A DNA stretch of 64,000 bases, taken from assembly GCF_044326205.1 (NCBI RefSeq), contig NZ_JBIRCY010000010.1, positions 1 through 64,000 on the forward strand, read 5' to 3'. The translations under genes were made by a program, and so were the position numbers. The notes below the pieces were generated by a model. That model was not told where the DNA came from, searched no databases, and saw only the letters and a list, made by a program, of their open reading frames with translations. The stretch is from Kumtagia sp044326205. GTDB lineage: Bacteria; Pseudomonadota; Alphaproteobacteria; Rhizobiales; Rhizobiaceae. Shown in pieces: positions 35,280 to 44,268 of the stretch; the first letter of the stretch is position 1, and each line of letters begins with the position of its first letter.

Positions 35280-36011
35280 CTACGCCGGGACGCTCGCAGC
35301 CAGCGTCACATTGTGGCTTTTGTCTTCCTTTGGCCGGTTGGGCGGCATCTGCTCGCCGGTGACGATGTAGTAGATCGCCTCGGCGATGTTGGTCGCATGA
35401 TCCCCGATGCGCTCGATGTTCTTGGCGCAGAACAGGAGATGCGTGCAGGGCGTGATGTTGCGCGGATCCTCCATCATGTAGGTGAGCAGCTCGCGGAACA
35501 GCGACGTGTACATCGCGTCGATCTGGTCGTCGCGGTCGCGCATGGCGGCGAGCCGCTCGACGGAGCGCGTGGCGTAGACGTCGAGCACGTCCTTGAGCTG
35601 GGTCAGCGCCAGATCGACCAGCGCCTGCAGGCCGCGGAAAGGGCTCGCGGGGTCAAGCCCGTCGCCGACCGCGACGGCCCGCTTGGCGACGTTCTTTCCG
35701 AGGTCGCCGACGCGCTCCAGATCGGCGGAGATGCGGATCGCCCCGACGATCTCGCGCAGATCGCCGGCGAGCGGCTGGCGCCGGGCGATCATGGAAATCG
35801 TGCGCTCGTCGATCTCGCGCTGCGCCTCGTCGAGCATCAGGTCGTCGTCGATCACTTTTCGCGCCAGCGTCAGATCGGCATGGACGAGCGCCGACACCGC
35901 CTGGTCGACCATGCGCTCGGCGTGACCACCCATCGCCGCGATCTTCCGGGTCAGGTATTTCAGCTCGTCGTCATAAGAGCTGACGATATGATGCGAGGGC
36001 ATTGCGGTCAT
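35280..36011 (-). CDS. phoU: Phosphate uptake regulator PhoU
   Basis: This is a 243-residue PhoU, two repeats of a three-helix bundle. Typical stretches are MVDQAVSALVHADLTLA with IDDDLMLDEAQREID, and in the second half MEDPRNITPCTHLLFCAKNIERIGDHATNIAE. It represses the Pho regulon by signalling from the Pst transporter to PhoR. It follows phoR by 81 bases in the same direction. The pstSCAB genes that usually lie between phoR and phoU, and phoB after it, are absent here. I chose ATG 36011; ATG 36002 is close by. Confidence 0.93.
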   Translation of the reverse strand: MTAMPSHHIVSSYDDELKYLTRKIAAMGGHAERMVDQAVSALVHADLTLARKVIDDDLMLDEAQREIDERTISMIARRQPLAGDLREIVGAIRISADLERVGDLGKNVAKRAVAVGDGLDPASPFRGLQALVDLALTQLKDVLDVYATRSVERLAAMRDRDDQIDAMYTSLFRELLTYMMEDPRNITPCTHLLFCAKNIERIGDHATNIAEAIYYIVTGEQMPPNRPKEDKSHNVTLAASVPA

Positions 36012-36092
36012 GATCTTGCGACTTTTCGGACGCGTCAAACTAATCTGGCGCGAATCAATAGACCAGTCATGTTACAGATTGAAGAAATCCTG

Positions 36093-37361
36093 CTACCTAA
36101 CGGGTAGATGCACGGTAAAGGCCGCCCCTTCGCCCATTTTCGAGGTGATCGACAACCTTCCCTTGTGCCTGGTCACGATATGTTTAACGATCGACAGGCC
36201 GAGGCCCGTGCCTTTATTCGAGCGGCTGTTCTCGACGTCGGCCCGGTAGAACCGCTCGGTAATGCGCGGGATGTGTTCCTCCGGAATGCCGGGGCCGAAA
36301 TCGCGCACCTCGACGGCAATCTCGCCCTGATCTGGACGGGCTGCCGACACCACCACGCGGCCGCCGGACTGGCCATATTTGCAGGCATTCTCGACCAAAT
36401 TCTCGAAAACCTGAAAAAGCTCGTCGCGATCGCCCGGCACTTCGATCCGGTCTTCGCCCATGCGGTTTTCGATGACGACGCCGCTTTCGGCTGCGAGGGG
36501 CCGGAGTGAATCCACGACGCTCTCGATGACCCGGCCGAGATCGACCTTGGCGCCGCCGACGGTCATTGCCTTCATCTCCAGCCGCGACAGCGACAACAGA
36601 TCGTCGATCAGCCGCGCCATGCGGGAGGTCTGGTTCTGCATGATCTGCAAAAACTGTTCGCGCGCGGCGGCATCGTTCTTCGCCGGGCCGCGCAGCGTCT
36701 CGACGAAACCGGCGATCGAGGCCAGCGGGGTGCGCAATTCGTGGCTGGCATTGGCGATGAAGTCGGCGCGCATGCGGTCGATGCGGCGCGACTCGCTCTG
36801 GTCCTTGAAGACCATGACGAACAGGCCGGTGCCGCGGCCGACCGCTGTCGCGGTGACCCGCAGCACGCGCTCGATGGGAACGCGCTCGGTGTATTCGACG
36901 GTCTTGGAGGGAAAACGCCCCGACAGCATGCTTTCCAGAAGGTCCTGCATTTCCGGCGCCCGGAATTTCAACGGCATCGATATGCCGGCCTGGATGTCGC
37001 CGAACGCCGATGCTGCCGCGCTGTTGGAAAGCGTGACGACGCCTCTCGCGTCGAAGACGATCAGCGGGTCGGCGACGGCGGCGGCAAGGCTTTCGGCCGA
37101 GAGGTCCTCGGAGACAGGAGACCGGCTCTGTGCTGGGAGGCTCGCCGGGCGTTCCGGCAGTATCCTGCGGGGCGACAGTGCGGCCACGGCCAACAGTGCC
37201 AGGACGATCGCCAACACGGCGAGCGTCGAGCCACCGGCCGTGGCATGCAGGACGAGTGCGGCGGCGACGGCGGCCACGAACAGCCAGCGCGCCTGCCACA
37301 GGCGGCCCCAGGCGAGCCGCGCCAGACGGCGGCCATTGGTTGCTTGGGCGGTGTCCGTCAT
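36093..37361 (-). CDS. phoR: Phosphate-responsive sensor histidine kinase PhoR
   Basis: This is a 422-residue membrane kinase. Two N-terminal helices (WLFVAAVAAALVLHA, LAVLAIVLALLAVAAL) are followed by a PAS domain (DPLIVFDARGVVTLSN). The HisKA box has H207 in NASHELRTPLAS, and the ATPase motifs are NLVENACKYG, DFGPGIPEEH and GTGLGLSIV. It lacks a large periplasmic sensor, as PhoR does, since phosphate is sensed through Pst/PhoU. Its partner PhoB is not in the window. It diverges from ppk2 with only 57 bases between the starts. Confidence 0.88.
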   Translation of the reverse strand: MTDTAQATNGRRLARLAWGRLWQARWLFVAAVAAALVLHATAGGSTLAVLAIVLALLAVAALSPRRILPERPASLPAQSRSPVSEDLSAESLAAAVADPLIVFDARGVVTLSNSAAASAFGDIQAGISMPLKFRAPEMQDLLESMLSGRFPSKTVEYTERVPIERVLRVTATAVGRGTGLFVMVFKDQSESRRIDRMRADFIANASHELRTPLASIAGFVETLRGPAKNDAAAREQFLQIMQNQTSRMARLIDDLLSLSRLEMKAMTVGGAKVDLGRVIESVVDSLRPLAAESGVVIENRMGEDRIEVPGDRDELFQVFENLVENACKYGQSGGRVVVSAARPDQGEIAVEVRDFGPGIPEEHIPRITERFYRADVENSRSNKGTGLGLSIVKHIVTRHKGRLSITSKMGEGAAFTVHLPVR

Positions 37362-37418
37362 CGATCCGGCCCACCGGACCTGCACGACTCCCTCACGGAT
37401 TGCTTCTGGACCAGCGTC

Positions 37419-38363
37419 ATGTCACCCAATAGCATGAATCGAAACGCGAAAGTGTCCGGCATGAAAACCCAGAAGAGTAAAGCTGAGATGACGGAAGGCG
37501 GGATCAAGATCGACGTCGGCGGCACGGAACGGATTTTCGACATCGACGACCCCGTGCTGCCGGACTGGGTGGAGAACAAGAAACTCACCTCCGGTGGCTT
37601 TCCTTACGACAAGAAACTCGACGAGGACGAATATGAACCGACGCTGGAGCGCCTCCAGATCGAACTGGTGAAGCTGGTCGTCTGGATGCAAGCTAGCGGC
37701 GAACGCGTGCTTGTGCTGTTCGAGGGCAGGGACGCCGCCGGCAAGGGTGGAACCATCAACGTCCTGCATCAGTTCATGAACCCGCGGACGGCCCGCAACG
37801 TCGCACTAGCCAAGCCGACGGAGACGGAGCGCGGCCAGTGGTATTATCAGCGCTACATCTCTCATTTCCCCACGGCTGGCGAATTCGTTTCCTTCGACCG
37901 CTCCTGGTACAACCGCGCCGGCGTCGAACCTGTAATGGGCTTCTGCACGCCCGAGCAGCATGTACGCTTCCTGGCGGAAACGCCGCAATTCGAGCTGGCG
38001 ATCGTTCGGGATGGAATCCGTTTCTTCAAGTTCTGGCTCGAAATCGGTCAGGAGACGCAACTCGAACGCTTCCACGACCGTCGCCACAGTCCGCTCAAGA
38101 GCTGGAAGTTCACCGACATGGACAGGGCCGGAATGACCAAATGGGCCGAATACGCCGCCGCCCGCAAGAAGATGATCGAGAAAACTCATTCGGCTCATGC
38201 GCCATGGACGATCGTGCTCTCGAACGACAAGCGCCGCGACCGCATCGAGGTTATCCGCCATATCCTCAAATCGATCCCCTACGAAAAACGGGACGAGGCG
38301 GCCATCGGCAAGCCAGACAAGAAGATCATCGGGATAGGACCGGGGTTTATCCAGGAGAATTGA
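37419..38363 (+). CDS. ppk2: Polyphosphate kinase 2
   Basis: This is a PPK2 of about 314 residues that transfers phosphate between polyphosphate and nucleotides, favouring NTP or NDP formation. The Walker A motif is GRDAAGKGG at residues 103-111. The lid/Walker B region reads FDRSWYNRAGVEPVMGFC. The sequence fits class I PPK2 (single domain). The start is uncertain among ATG 37419, 37461 and 37488; none has a strong ribosome-binding site. It is divergent from phoR, so phosphate-dependent control of both from the shared 57-base region is plausible. Confidence 0.92.
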   Translation: MSPNSMNRNAKVSGMKTQKSKAEMTEGGIKIDVGGTERIFDIDDPVLPDWVENKKLTSGGFPYDKKLDEDEYEPTLERLQIELVKLVVWMQASGERVLVLFEGRDAAGKGGTINVLHQFMNPRTARNVALAKPTETERGQWYYQRYISHFPTAGEFVSFDRSWYNRAGVEPVMGFCTPEQHVRFLAETPQFELAIVRDGIRFFKFWLEIGQETQLERFHDRRHSPLKSWKFTDMDRAGMTKWAEYAAARKKMIEKTHSAHAPWTIVLSNDKRRDRIEVIRHILKSIPYEKRDEAAIGKPDKKIIGIGPGFIQEN

Positions 38364-38393
38364 GGTTTTGTGTCTAGGCGCGGACCGGGACCG

Positions 38394-40350
38394 TCAGACG
38401 TCACGCGAGACCGTCCGAAAATGCGGCGTCTTCTCCCAGTGATGCGGGCGGCGCCACAAATGCAGAAGCGAGCGCCAGGCGGCGAGCGACATCATCATCC
38501 AGTAGACCGGCGTGAACATCACCACGCGCCAAAAATCCTTCCGGTCGGGTTTGCGCAGGCTGTACCAGCCGAGCAGGAAGAAGGAGAGATAGCCGCATAC
38601 GATGTTCAGGACATCGATGACCAGCAGCGTGACCTTCCAGCCAAGCGTCGGCTGGCCGAGCGCGATCTGCGCGCCGAGATAGAGGGCGAAGGCGACGAGA
38701 AGCGGGGTGGATGAGCGCCGAAACGACCAGGCCGGCATAGAGGATCTGGGCAAGAACGAACGACCGGACTCCGACCTCGTTGAACAGTGCAACGGGATCG
38801 CGCATGTGTACCAGCCAGGTCTGGCACCAGCCCTTGAACCAGCGGGTCCGCTGCGGCAGCCAGATCGACAGCGTTTCCGGCGCGTCTTCCAGCGTCGGCA
38901 GGCTGATCGTCTCGGTACGATAGCCGAAGCGGACAAGGCGCAGGCCGAGATCCGCGTCCTCGGTGACGTTGTAGGGATCCCAGCCGCCGACCTCGTCGAG
39001 GGCAGAGACGCGCAGGTGATTGGATGTGCCGCCGAGCGGCAGGACTACGCGCCGGCCCGACAGCCAGGGCAGCAGGCCGCGGAACAGCGCTGAATATTCG
39101 AAAGCGAAGAGCAGCGGTATCAACCCTTTCTCGGCATTGGATATTTCGAGCGGCGCCTGGACACAGGCGAGCGCCTCGCCGCCGCGCTCGAAACGATGCC
39201 AAGCTTCCAGCAGTTGCAGCGGATGCGGTCGGTCTTCGGCGTCATAGAGCACGACATAGTCGCCCTTGATTAGCGGCACCGCATAGCTCAGCGCCTTGGG
39301 CTTGGTGCGCGGCAGGCTGGGCGGCACCTCGACCACCTCCATCTGATACGGCAGCCCATGCGCGGCGATCGCGTCGAGGGTCAGGCGGTCGTCGGCCTCG
39401 CAGACCAGCTTGATCTCGATCTTGCTTTTCGGCCAGACCAGACGGTCGAGCGCGGCGAGAAGCTGCGGGATCACATCGACCTCATGGTGGAGCGCGACCA
39501 GCACCGAATAGAAGGGCAACTGGCCCGACGGCGTTTCCGCAAGGCCAATCGGCGCCGCCGGCGCGGACGTGCGGGTGGCGGCGAACCGCAGGCCGATGCA
39601 GGCGAGGAAGAACAGCGAGAAGAAGATGTGCAATGCCAGAAAGGCAGCCGACGTGGCCAGCGTGAACGCCAGCACGAGGAGAACGATGATGACACCGAGG
39701 ACCACGCCTTGCCGCGCATTGGCAACGATCCTGGCCGAATAGTCGGGCATCCGCTCGTAGAGACCATTGCGCGCATCGACAGCCAGCGATTTGCGGGATT
39801 TTTCGAGGATGGCGCGGCGCAACGCCTGCGGCGTGGTGATGCGAAGCATCGGCATCAGGTTCTTCTGCCGGTGCAACAAGGCCTTCAGCGTGCTGAGGCT
39901 CATTCCCGATGGGGCGATGAGCGGATGCGCCCGGCCGTCGCGTTCGACGATCTTCACATGCAGATGCTTGCTGCGCGTACGCAGGAACATCGCGCAATCC
40001 TCCGGCCGCATCACCAGGCCGTCTGGATCGACCTCTTCGATGAAACCCACTCCGAATTCGTGGGCGATCGCCGAGAAAAGCTCGGATTCAGTCATGAGGT
40101 TCGATGCGAGCAGTTCCGACTGGAAGTCGGTTCGGTTGTCTGCGGCGCGCGCGGCAAGCTTGATCACCACGTCCGACGATATGCGCAGCCTGGCGAGGAT
40201 CGGACGCCAGACCTCGAACTCCGAGAAAAAGAACGCTACCAGGCCGCCTGGGGAAGGAAGGTCGACGGATGAGCGTCGGCCCCGCACGAGACCGCTTGCG
40301 AGCGTTGACGGCTGGTATTGCGGCTCGAATCCGGTGTCGAGAAGCGCCAT
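38394..40350 (-). pseudogene. Family 2 glycosyltransferase, frameshifted near its C-terminus
   Basis: The N-terminal 540 or so residues are continuous from ATG 40350. They comprise a GspE-N-like domain, two membrane helices (GVVLGVIIVLLVLAFTLA onward) and a GT2 domain with CEADD, DAEDRP, TEDADLGLR and QRTRWFKG. The glycosyltransferase frame then leaves the family at IHPASRRL (around 38704). The expected C-terminal membrane part (LLVAFALYLGAQIALG and TLLVIDVLNIVCGYLSFFLLG) continues in the next frame, down to 38394. Removing one C from the CCCC run at 38704-38707 (GGGG on the plus strand) restores one protein of about 650 residues. It is either a real one-base insertion or a sequencing error. 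If real, a truncated protein with an unrelated tail is made. Confidence 0.8.
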
Positions 40351-40719
40351 TTACGCCGCCCCGTTTGTGACGGGAGGCGTGTCCGGCAGGCGCGACATGG
40401 GAGTTGGACCGTGCACAACGGTGCAATACCGTCTTGCCCCCGGAAGCATCGTGCCGGATATGAGATGAATCCCGAAGCGCGCGGCTTGCGCCGACGCAAG
40501 CCCGCCGCACGCAGGCACTCGTACCGATACTCGCATGATAACGTCCCCGACCGGCAGCTTACTCATACAAATACTGGTCGCGCAATATGTGTTTTTCGAA
40601 CAGATGTCAGGATTTATTCGATGCATGGGGTAAAACTGATCGACGCCGGCACCGCTTACTCACCGGGATGTATTGCTCCCTATCTGTTCAATTCAATTTG
40701 CGGCTGGTATTTCAAGGGC
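40351..40719. other. Divergent intergenic region before the solute-binding protein gene
   Basis: This region of about 370 bases separates the glycosyltransferase and the solute-binding protein. The second half is AT-rich with GATGCATGGGG at 40620. No repeat, terminator or gene can be supported. In-frame ATG codons at 40621 and further upstream extend the binding-protein frame but without ribosome-binding sites. Confidence 0.4.
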
Positions 40720-41616
40720 ATGGCCGCCATCCGCATCCTGCCACGGATTAGGCGCGTCGCCGCCAAGTATCGGATGCTGCCTGCCGGAGCGATGCTTGCG
40801 GCAATCCTGATTTTCGTGGCCGGAGCGCTGCCGGCGCGTGCGGATGGCGTGCGGCTGCCCGTCCTGTGGGACAGTAAGGAGCGGTTGGTCAAACCCGATC
40901 TTTCGGGTCTTACGCGCCTCCGCTTCCTGACGACCACCGATTTTCCGCCATTCAACTATCTGGATAGCGAGGGGAGGCTATCCGGCCTGCATGTCGACCT
41001 CGCCCGTGCAATCTGCGCTCAACTGGCGATTGCCGACAAATGCCAGATACAGGCACTGCCCTGGGGTGAACTCGAAACCGCGCTCGCGAAGGGCGACGGG
41101 GAGGCGATCATCGCCGGCCTCGCCGTGACGGCGGAGAACAGGGCGAAATTCGCGTTTTCACGGCCGTATCTGAGGTTTCCGGCGCGTTTCATCATGGCGA
41201 AGGCCAATGCATCGGCCGAACCGCTTACCACGACGCTGGCCGGTAGGCGCGTCGGCGTCGTCGCCGGATCAGCGCACGAACAGTTGCTGCGCGACAATTT
41301 CAGCGGCGTCCAAGCGGTCGCCTTTGAGCGGCAGGAACAGTTGCTGTCGGACCTCAAGGCGGGCAAGATCGACGCGGCCTTCGGCGACGGCATGCGCTTC
41401 GGCTTCTGGCTGGCTAGCCGGGACGCCGCCGATTGCTGCCGCTTCGCGGGCGGACCCTATCTCGCTCCGGAATATCTGGGGTCCGGGCTATCGATCGCGG
41501 TGACGCCCGAAAACGAAAAGCTGGCCACTGCTTTCGACGCCGCACTTCAGCAGATTTCGGCGAATGGCGCCTTTACCGAACTCTATCTGCGCTATTTTCC
41601 GGTCAGCTTTTATTAG
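40720..41616 (+). CDS. Periplasmic substrate-binding protein, amino-acid ABC type
   Basis: This is a type II periplasmic binding protein of about 298 residues. A long basic N-terminus precedes the signal helix (AGAMLAAILIFVAGALPARA). Family features are RFLTTTDFPPFNYLD, GRLSGLHVDLARAICAQL, GDGEAIIAGLAVTAENR and RRVGVVAGSAHEQLL. It should bind an amino acid or related compound. No permease or ATPase gene is adjacent, so it is an orphan that either serves a distant transporter or acts as a sensor. ATG 40720 is my choice; the frame is open upstream. Confidence 0.8.
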   Translation: MAAIRILPRIRRVAAKYRMLPAGAMLAAILIFVAGALPARADGVRLPVLWDSKERLVKPDLSGLTRLRFLTTTDFPPFNYLDSEGRLSGLHVDLARAICAQLAIADKCQIQALPWGELETALAKGDGEAIIAGLAVTAENRAKFAFSRPYLRFPARFIMAKANASAEPLTTTLAGRRVGVVAGSAHEQLLRDNFSGVQAVAFERQEQLLSDLKAGKIDAAFGDGMRFGFWLASRDAADCCRFAGGPYLAPEYLGSGLSIAVTPENEKLATAFDAALQQISANGAFTELYLRYFPVSFY

Positions 41617-41923
41617 AAAATCTGCGAGCGACGATCGCGTACGCGTCAACCCGGACTGGGTCCTCATCGATCGATGCGATACCCTGCGAATTGATGACTT
41701 CCGCATCTTCCCTCGTGGCAGCAGTGAAATTCCGTGTAAAGTTGGTCTCCGTGACCGGTTGATGCGTTCCGTCGTCGTGGATGATGAACCCTTCCAGCCC
41801 CACCAACTGATATCCGCCGACGGCCAGTAGTTTGCAAACCTCACGCGCTGTCTCGCGCTGGTATAAGTGCTTCGAGGACGCGCCATCTCGAAGGTAACCC
41901 TCGGGATCCTTGTAGACAGTCAT
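41603..41923 (-). CDS. Small hypothetical protein
   Basis: This is a 106-residue soluble protein that I do not recognise. It begins TVYKDPEGYLRDG after the initiator, has no membrane segment, and carries several aromatic and acidic residues (LVGLEGFIIHDDGTHQ). AGGA lies seven bases before the ATG. Composition is more AT-rich than the flanks. Its 3' end overlaps the convergent solute-binding-protein gene by 14 bases. It may be a recently acquired or orphan gene. Confidence 0.6.
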   Translation of the reverse strand: MTVYKDPEGYLRDGASSKHLYQRETAREVCKLLAVGGYQLVGLEGFIIHDDGTHQPVTETNFTRNFTAATREDAEVINSQGIASIDEDPVRVDAYAIVARRFSNKS

Positions 41924-41946
41924 GGATTAGTCCTGCCTTTCCATAC

Positions 41947-42363
41947 CTACGTCAACGTCCGATGCCGGGCCTTCGTCGCCCGCTCGATCGCGGCGACCGT
42001 CGCATCGTCGACACTGAGATGGCGTCTCAGAAGCTGCAGCACCCGCCGCTCCTCCATGCGCATTTCGAGGTCGGCGGTCGCCACTTCAAAGGCGGCCGAA
42101 TAGGCGGTGTCGTGGAGATGGACCGGGATGGCCGCCCGCGCCGCGGCGAGCACGCCTTCGAGGCCTTCCTTGCCGGCGACCAGTTTCTGGCACGCCTGGG
42201 CGACCGTGATCAGTCGGTTCTCGTCGAAATCCTCGAAAATCGGCCAGGAACGGATGACCGCGCCGATGCGCGCCAGTTCGACATCGGTCATGTCGCGGTC
42301 GGAGGCCGAGGTGACCACCATCAGGTAGATCAGGGCTTCGTGGGTGGTCGGCCTGCTCATCAT
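41947..42363 (-). CDS. TerB-like helical protein
   Basis: This is a 138-residue all-helical cytoplasmic protein. The features AVIRSWPIFEDFDENRLITVAQAC and EERRVLQLLRRHLSVDD match the TerB family found with tellurite-resistance and stress genes, which may bind metal through acidic residues. No other ter gene is near, so its role is unknown. GGAGAG directly precedes the double ATG at 42363/42360. The frame is open far upstream, but that part is a shadow of the ion-channel gene. The channel gene starts on the same strand about 150 bases upstream of it. Confidence 0.8.
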   Translation of the reverse strand: MMSRPTTHEALIYLMVVTSASDRDMTDVELARIGAVIRSWPIFEDFDENRLITVAQACQKLVAGKEGLEGVLAAARAAIPVHLHDTAYSAAFEVATADLEMRMEERRVLQLLRRHLSVDDATVAAIERATKARHRTLT

Positions 42364-42509
42364 CTCTCTCCGCTCATGCGGGGCGGAAAGTAGGCATCGC
42401 GGCAGGCCATCACAAGCGAAATCGCCGGCGAAACGTCGATGCGGCCTCTTCGCCGTCGGGCATCGGGCGAGCTTGTTTGCTTCCCGTGGAAAGGCGCTGC
42501 GTGCAAAAC

Positions 42510-43295
42510 CTATGCGCGCTGCCTTGCCAGTTCCCGAACTTCCTCGCGAAGCGCCCTGATCTCCGCCAGCATGTTCACCTGGTCGTCCTGCAGGGCCTTG
42601 CGCTCGGCGGTGGCTTCCGCCTCGTGCTCTTCCTCCATTGCCGAGACGATGACGCCGATGAACAGGTTGAGCACGGTGAACGAGGTGGCGACGATGAACG
42701 GGATGAAGAACAGCCAGGCGGTCGGATAGATCTCCATCACCGGACGTACGACGCCGTCGGACCAGCCCTCCAGCGTCATCACCTGGAACAGCGTGAACAG
42801 CGACTCGCCGATATCGCCGAAAAGCTCCGGGAATTGAGCACCATAAAGTTTGGTCGCCATCACCGCGAAGACGTAGAAGACCAGTCCGAGCAGCAGTACG
42901 ATCGAGCCCATGCCGGGCAGCGCGCTGATGAAGCCGGTGACCACGCGCTTCAGCGACGGCACGATGCTGATCAGCCTGAGCACCCTGAGAATGCGCAGCG
43001 CCCGCAGCACCGAGAGACTTCCCGTCGCCGGCAGCAGCGCGATGCCGACCACGACCAGGTCGAAGATGCGCCATGGATCGCGGAAGAATCCGCCGCGATA
43101 GACGATCACCCGCGCCGCCAGTTCGAGCACGAAGACGGCGAGGATCGCCCGGTCGACGACAAGCAGCACCCCGCCATAGGCGGCCATGATCGTCGGCGAC
43201 GTCTCCAGCCCCAGCGTGACGGCATTGAGCAGAATGAGCACGGTGATGGCGAGTTCGAAACGTCGAGATTCAATCAGGTCTTTCAGTATGTCCAC
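42510..43295 (-). CDS. Voltage-gated ion channel, NavBac-like six-helix protein
   Basis: This is an ion channel of about 261 residues with six helices. The S4 voltage sensor has arginines every third residue (R98, R101, R104, R107 in LRALRILRVLRL). The pore loop carries the filter TLEGWSD at 174-180 with glutamate 176, followed by S6 (TSFTVLNLFIGVIVSAM). A C-terminal coiled coil (LQDDQVNMLAEIRALREEVREL) should tetramerise it. An E-containing filter points to Na+ or Ca2+ rather than K+. I prefer GTG 43295, which has GAGGA six bases upstream, over ATG 43328, which has none. Confidence 0.88.
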   Translation of the reverse strand: MDILKDLIESRRFELAITVLILLNAVTLGLETSPTIMAAYGGVLLVVDRAILAVFVLELAARVIVYRGGFFRDPWRIFDLVVVGIALLPATGSLSVLRALRILRVLRLISIVPSLKRVVTGFISALPGMGSIVLLLGLVFYVFAVMATKLYGAQFPELFGDIGESLFTLFQVMTLEGWSDGVVRPVMEIYPTAWLFFIPFIVATSFTVLNLFIGVIVSAMEEEHEAEATAERKALQDDQVNMLAEIRALREEVRELARQRA

Positions 43296-43574
43296 CGGTG
43301 TCCTCGCTGTATTAAAACGTATGCACATGTGGCGGGCTGGGCCAGCCGCGTCAAGCAAGCGGGCGAGGGCGAAGGGACGCGGGCCGGGCGTCGGCCGGCC
43401 GCTGTCGAGAGCCATTCCGCAGTCACGAAGCGTCAATGCCTGTCACTTGTGTTGAACTTGCCTGGCCGAAGCCGCGTCGCTTTTCCGGAACAAAGCCGGA
43501 GTCTCGCCGTTGGCCACCATGACGCCAAGGCGTCTGTGCCCGAAGGCACGACAAACAAAGCCAAGGAGGCAATC

Positions 43575-43880
43575 ATGAGAATGCACCTATCAAGTGCCAC
43601 GGCCGGACTTATCCTGCTTGCCGGTATCGGCGGAGCCGCCGCGCAGGACGTGATCATCCAGCCGCAGCAGGAAACGGTGATCCGCGAATATGTCCAGAAG
43701 CAACCGCTGGCCTCGGTCCAACTGCCGGGCGTCGAGCTGAACATCGGATCGACGGTCCCCGACACGGTCGAGCTCCACCGTATGGAAGTTCCTGACATGA
43801 GCTATGAATATGTGGTGGTCGACGGTCAGACCGTTCTGGTCGATCCCGGAACCCGGCGGATCGTCCACGTCATCCGCTAG
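43575..43880 (+). CDS. Small exported DUF1236 protein
   Basis: This is a 101-residue protein with a signal peptide (MRMHLSSATAGLILLAGIG, cleavage after AAA near residue 23). The DUF1236 domain follows, with the repeated VQLPGVELNIGSTVPDTVELH and the YVVVDGQTVLVDPGTRRIVHVI ending. The family is abundant in Rhizobiales, is secreted to the periplasm and has no known function. AAGGAGG precedes the ATG with good spacing. A terminator-like hairpin follows 33 bases after the stop. Confidence 0.88.
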   Translation: MRMHLSSATAGLILLAGIGGAAAQDVIIQPQQETVIREYVQKQPLASVQLPGVELNIGSTVPDTVELHRMEVPDMSYEYVVVDGQTVLVDPGTRRIVHVIR

Positions 43881-43913
43881 CAGCTCGCCCTTCCGCGAGC
43901 TGTCGCCATCGAG

Positions 43914-43947
43914 GAACCTGCATCGCAAGGTGCAGGTTCTTCTCGTT
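43914..43947 (+). terminator. Terminator-like hairpin after the DUF1236 gene
   Basis: GAACCTGCA and TGCAGGTTC form a perfect nine-base-pair stem with an eight-base loop, followed by TTCTCGTT. The T-run is short, so termination may be weak. A second hairpin (CAGCTCG/CGAGCTG) lies just before it. Confidence 0.55.
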
Positions 43948-44069
43948 CGGGAGGCCGTCAGGCTGAGCTCGTCACGAATTGTGTTGCGTGGCGCCGCACA
44001 AATCGGTGCGTGAATTCAGATGCCGCTGAAGGTTTCGTAAAAATGCATAGTACGACGGATGTCGATTTT

Positions 44070-44143
44070 TGGAGCGGGTAGCGGGAATCGAACCCGCACG
44101 ATCAGCTTGGGAAGCTGACAAGCTACCATTACATCATACCCGC
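44070..44143 (-). tRNA. tRNA-Gly (anticodon CCC)
   Basis: The minus strand reads GCGGGTA at the 5' end and TACCCGC then TCCA at the 3' end, giving a seven-pair acceptor stem with an encoded CCA. The anticodon loop TTCCCAA has anticodon CCC (44109-44111) for GGG codons. The T arm GCGGGTTCGATTCCCGC is canonical. The gene is isolated in about 390 bases without protein-coding genes. Confidence 0.95.
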
Positions 44144-44268
44144 GTAACGGCTTCGATACCACGGCTGGCAGCGCTTCGGCAATCGCCTTTGGCGGCGCCT
44201 TTGCGGATGTTTGGCCTTGATGCCGGCGGCGCGAGCGCCTATGCGGCGAGGATGCAAGGAGACGAATC

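Noticed and set aside
36741..37418. Long upstream extension of the ppk2 frame
   Set aside because: It is antisense to phoR and has shadow composition; PPK2 family length is restored by starting near 37419.
42477..43574. Upstream extension of the DUF1236 frame to 467 residues
   Set aside because: Antisense to the ion channel gene; the signal peptide and AAGGAGG at 43575 define the real start.
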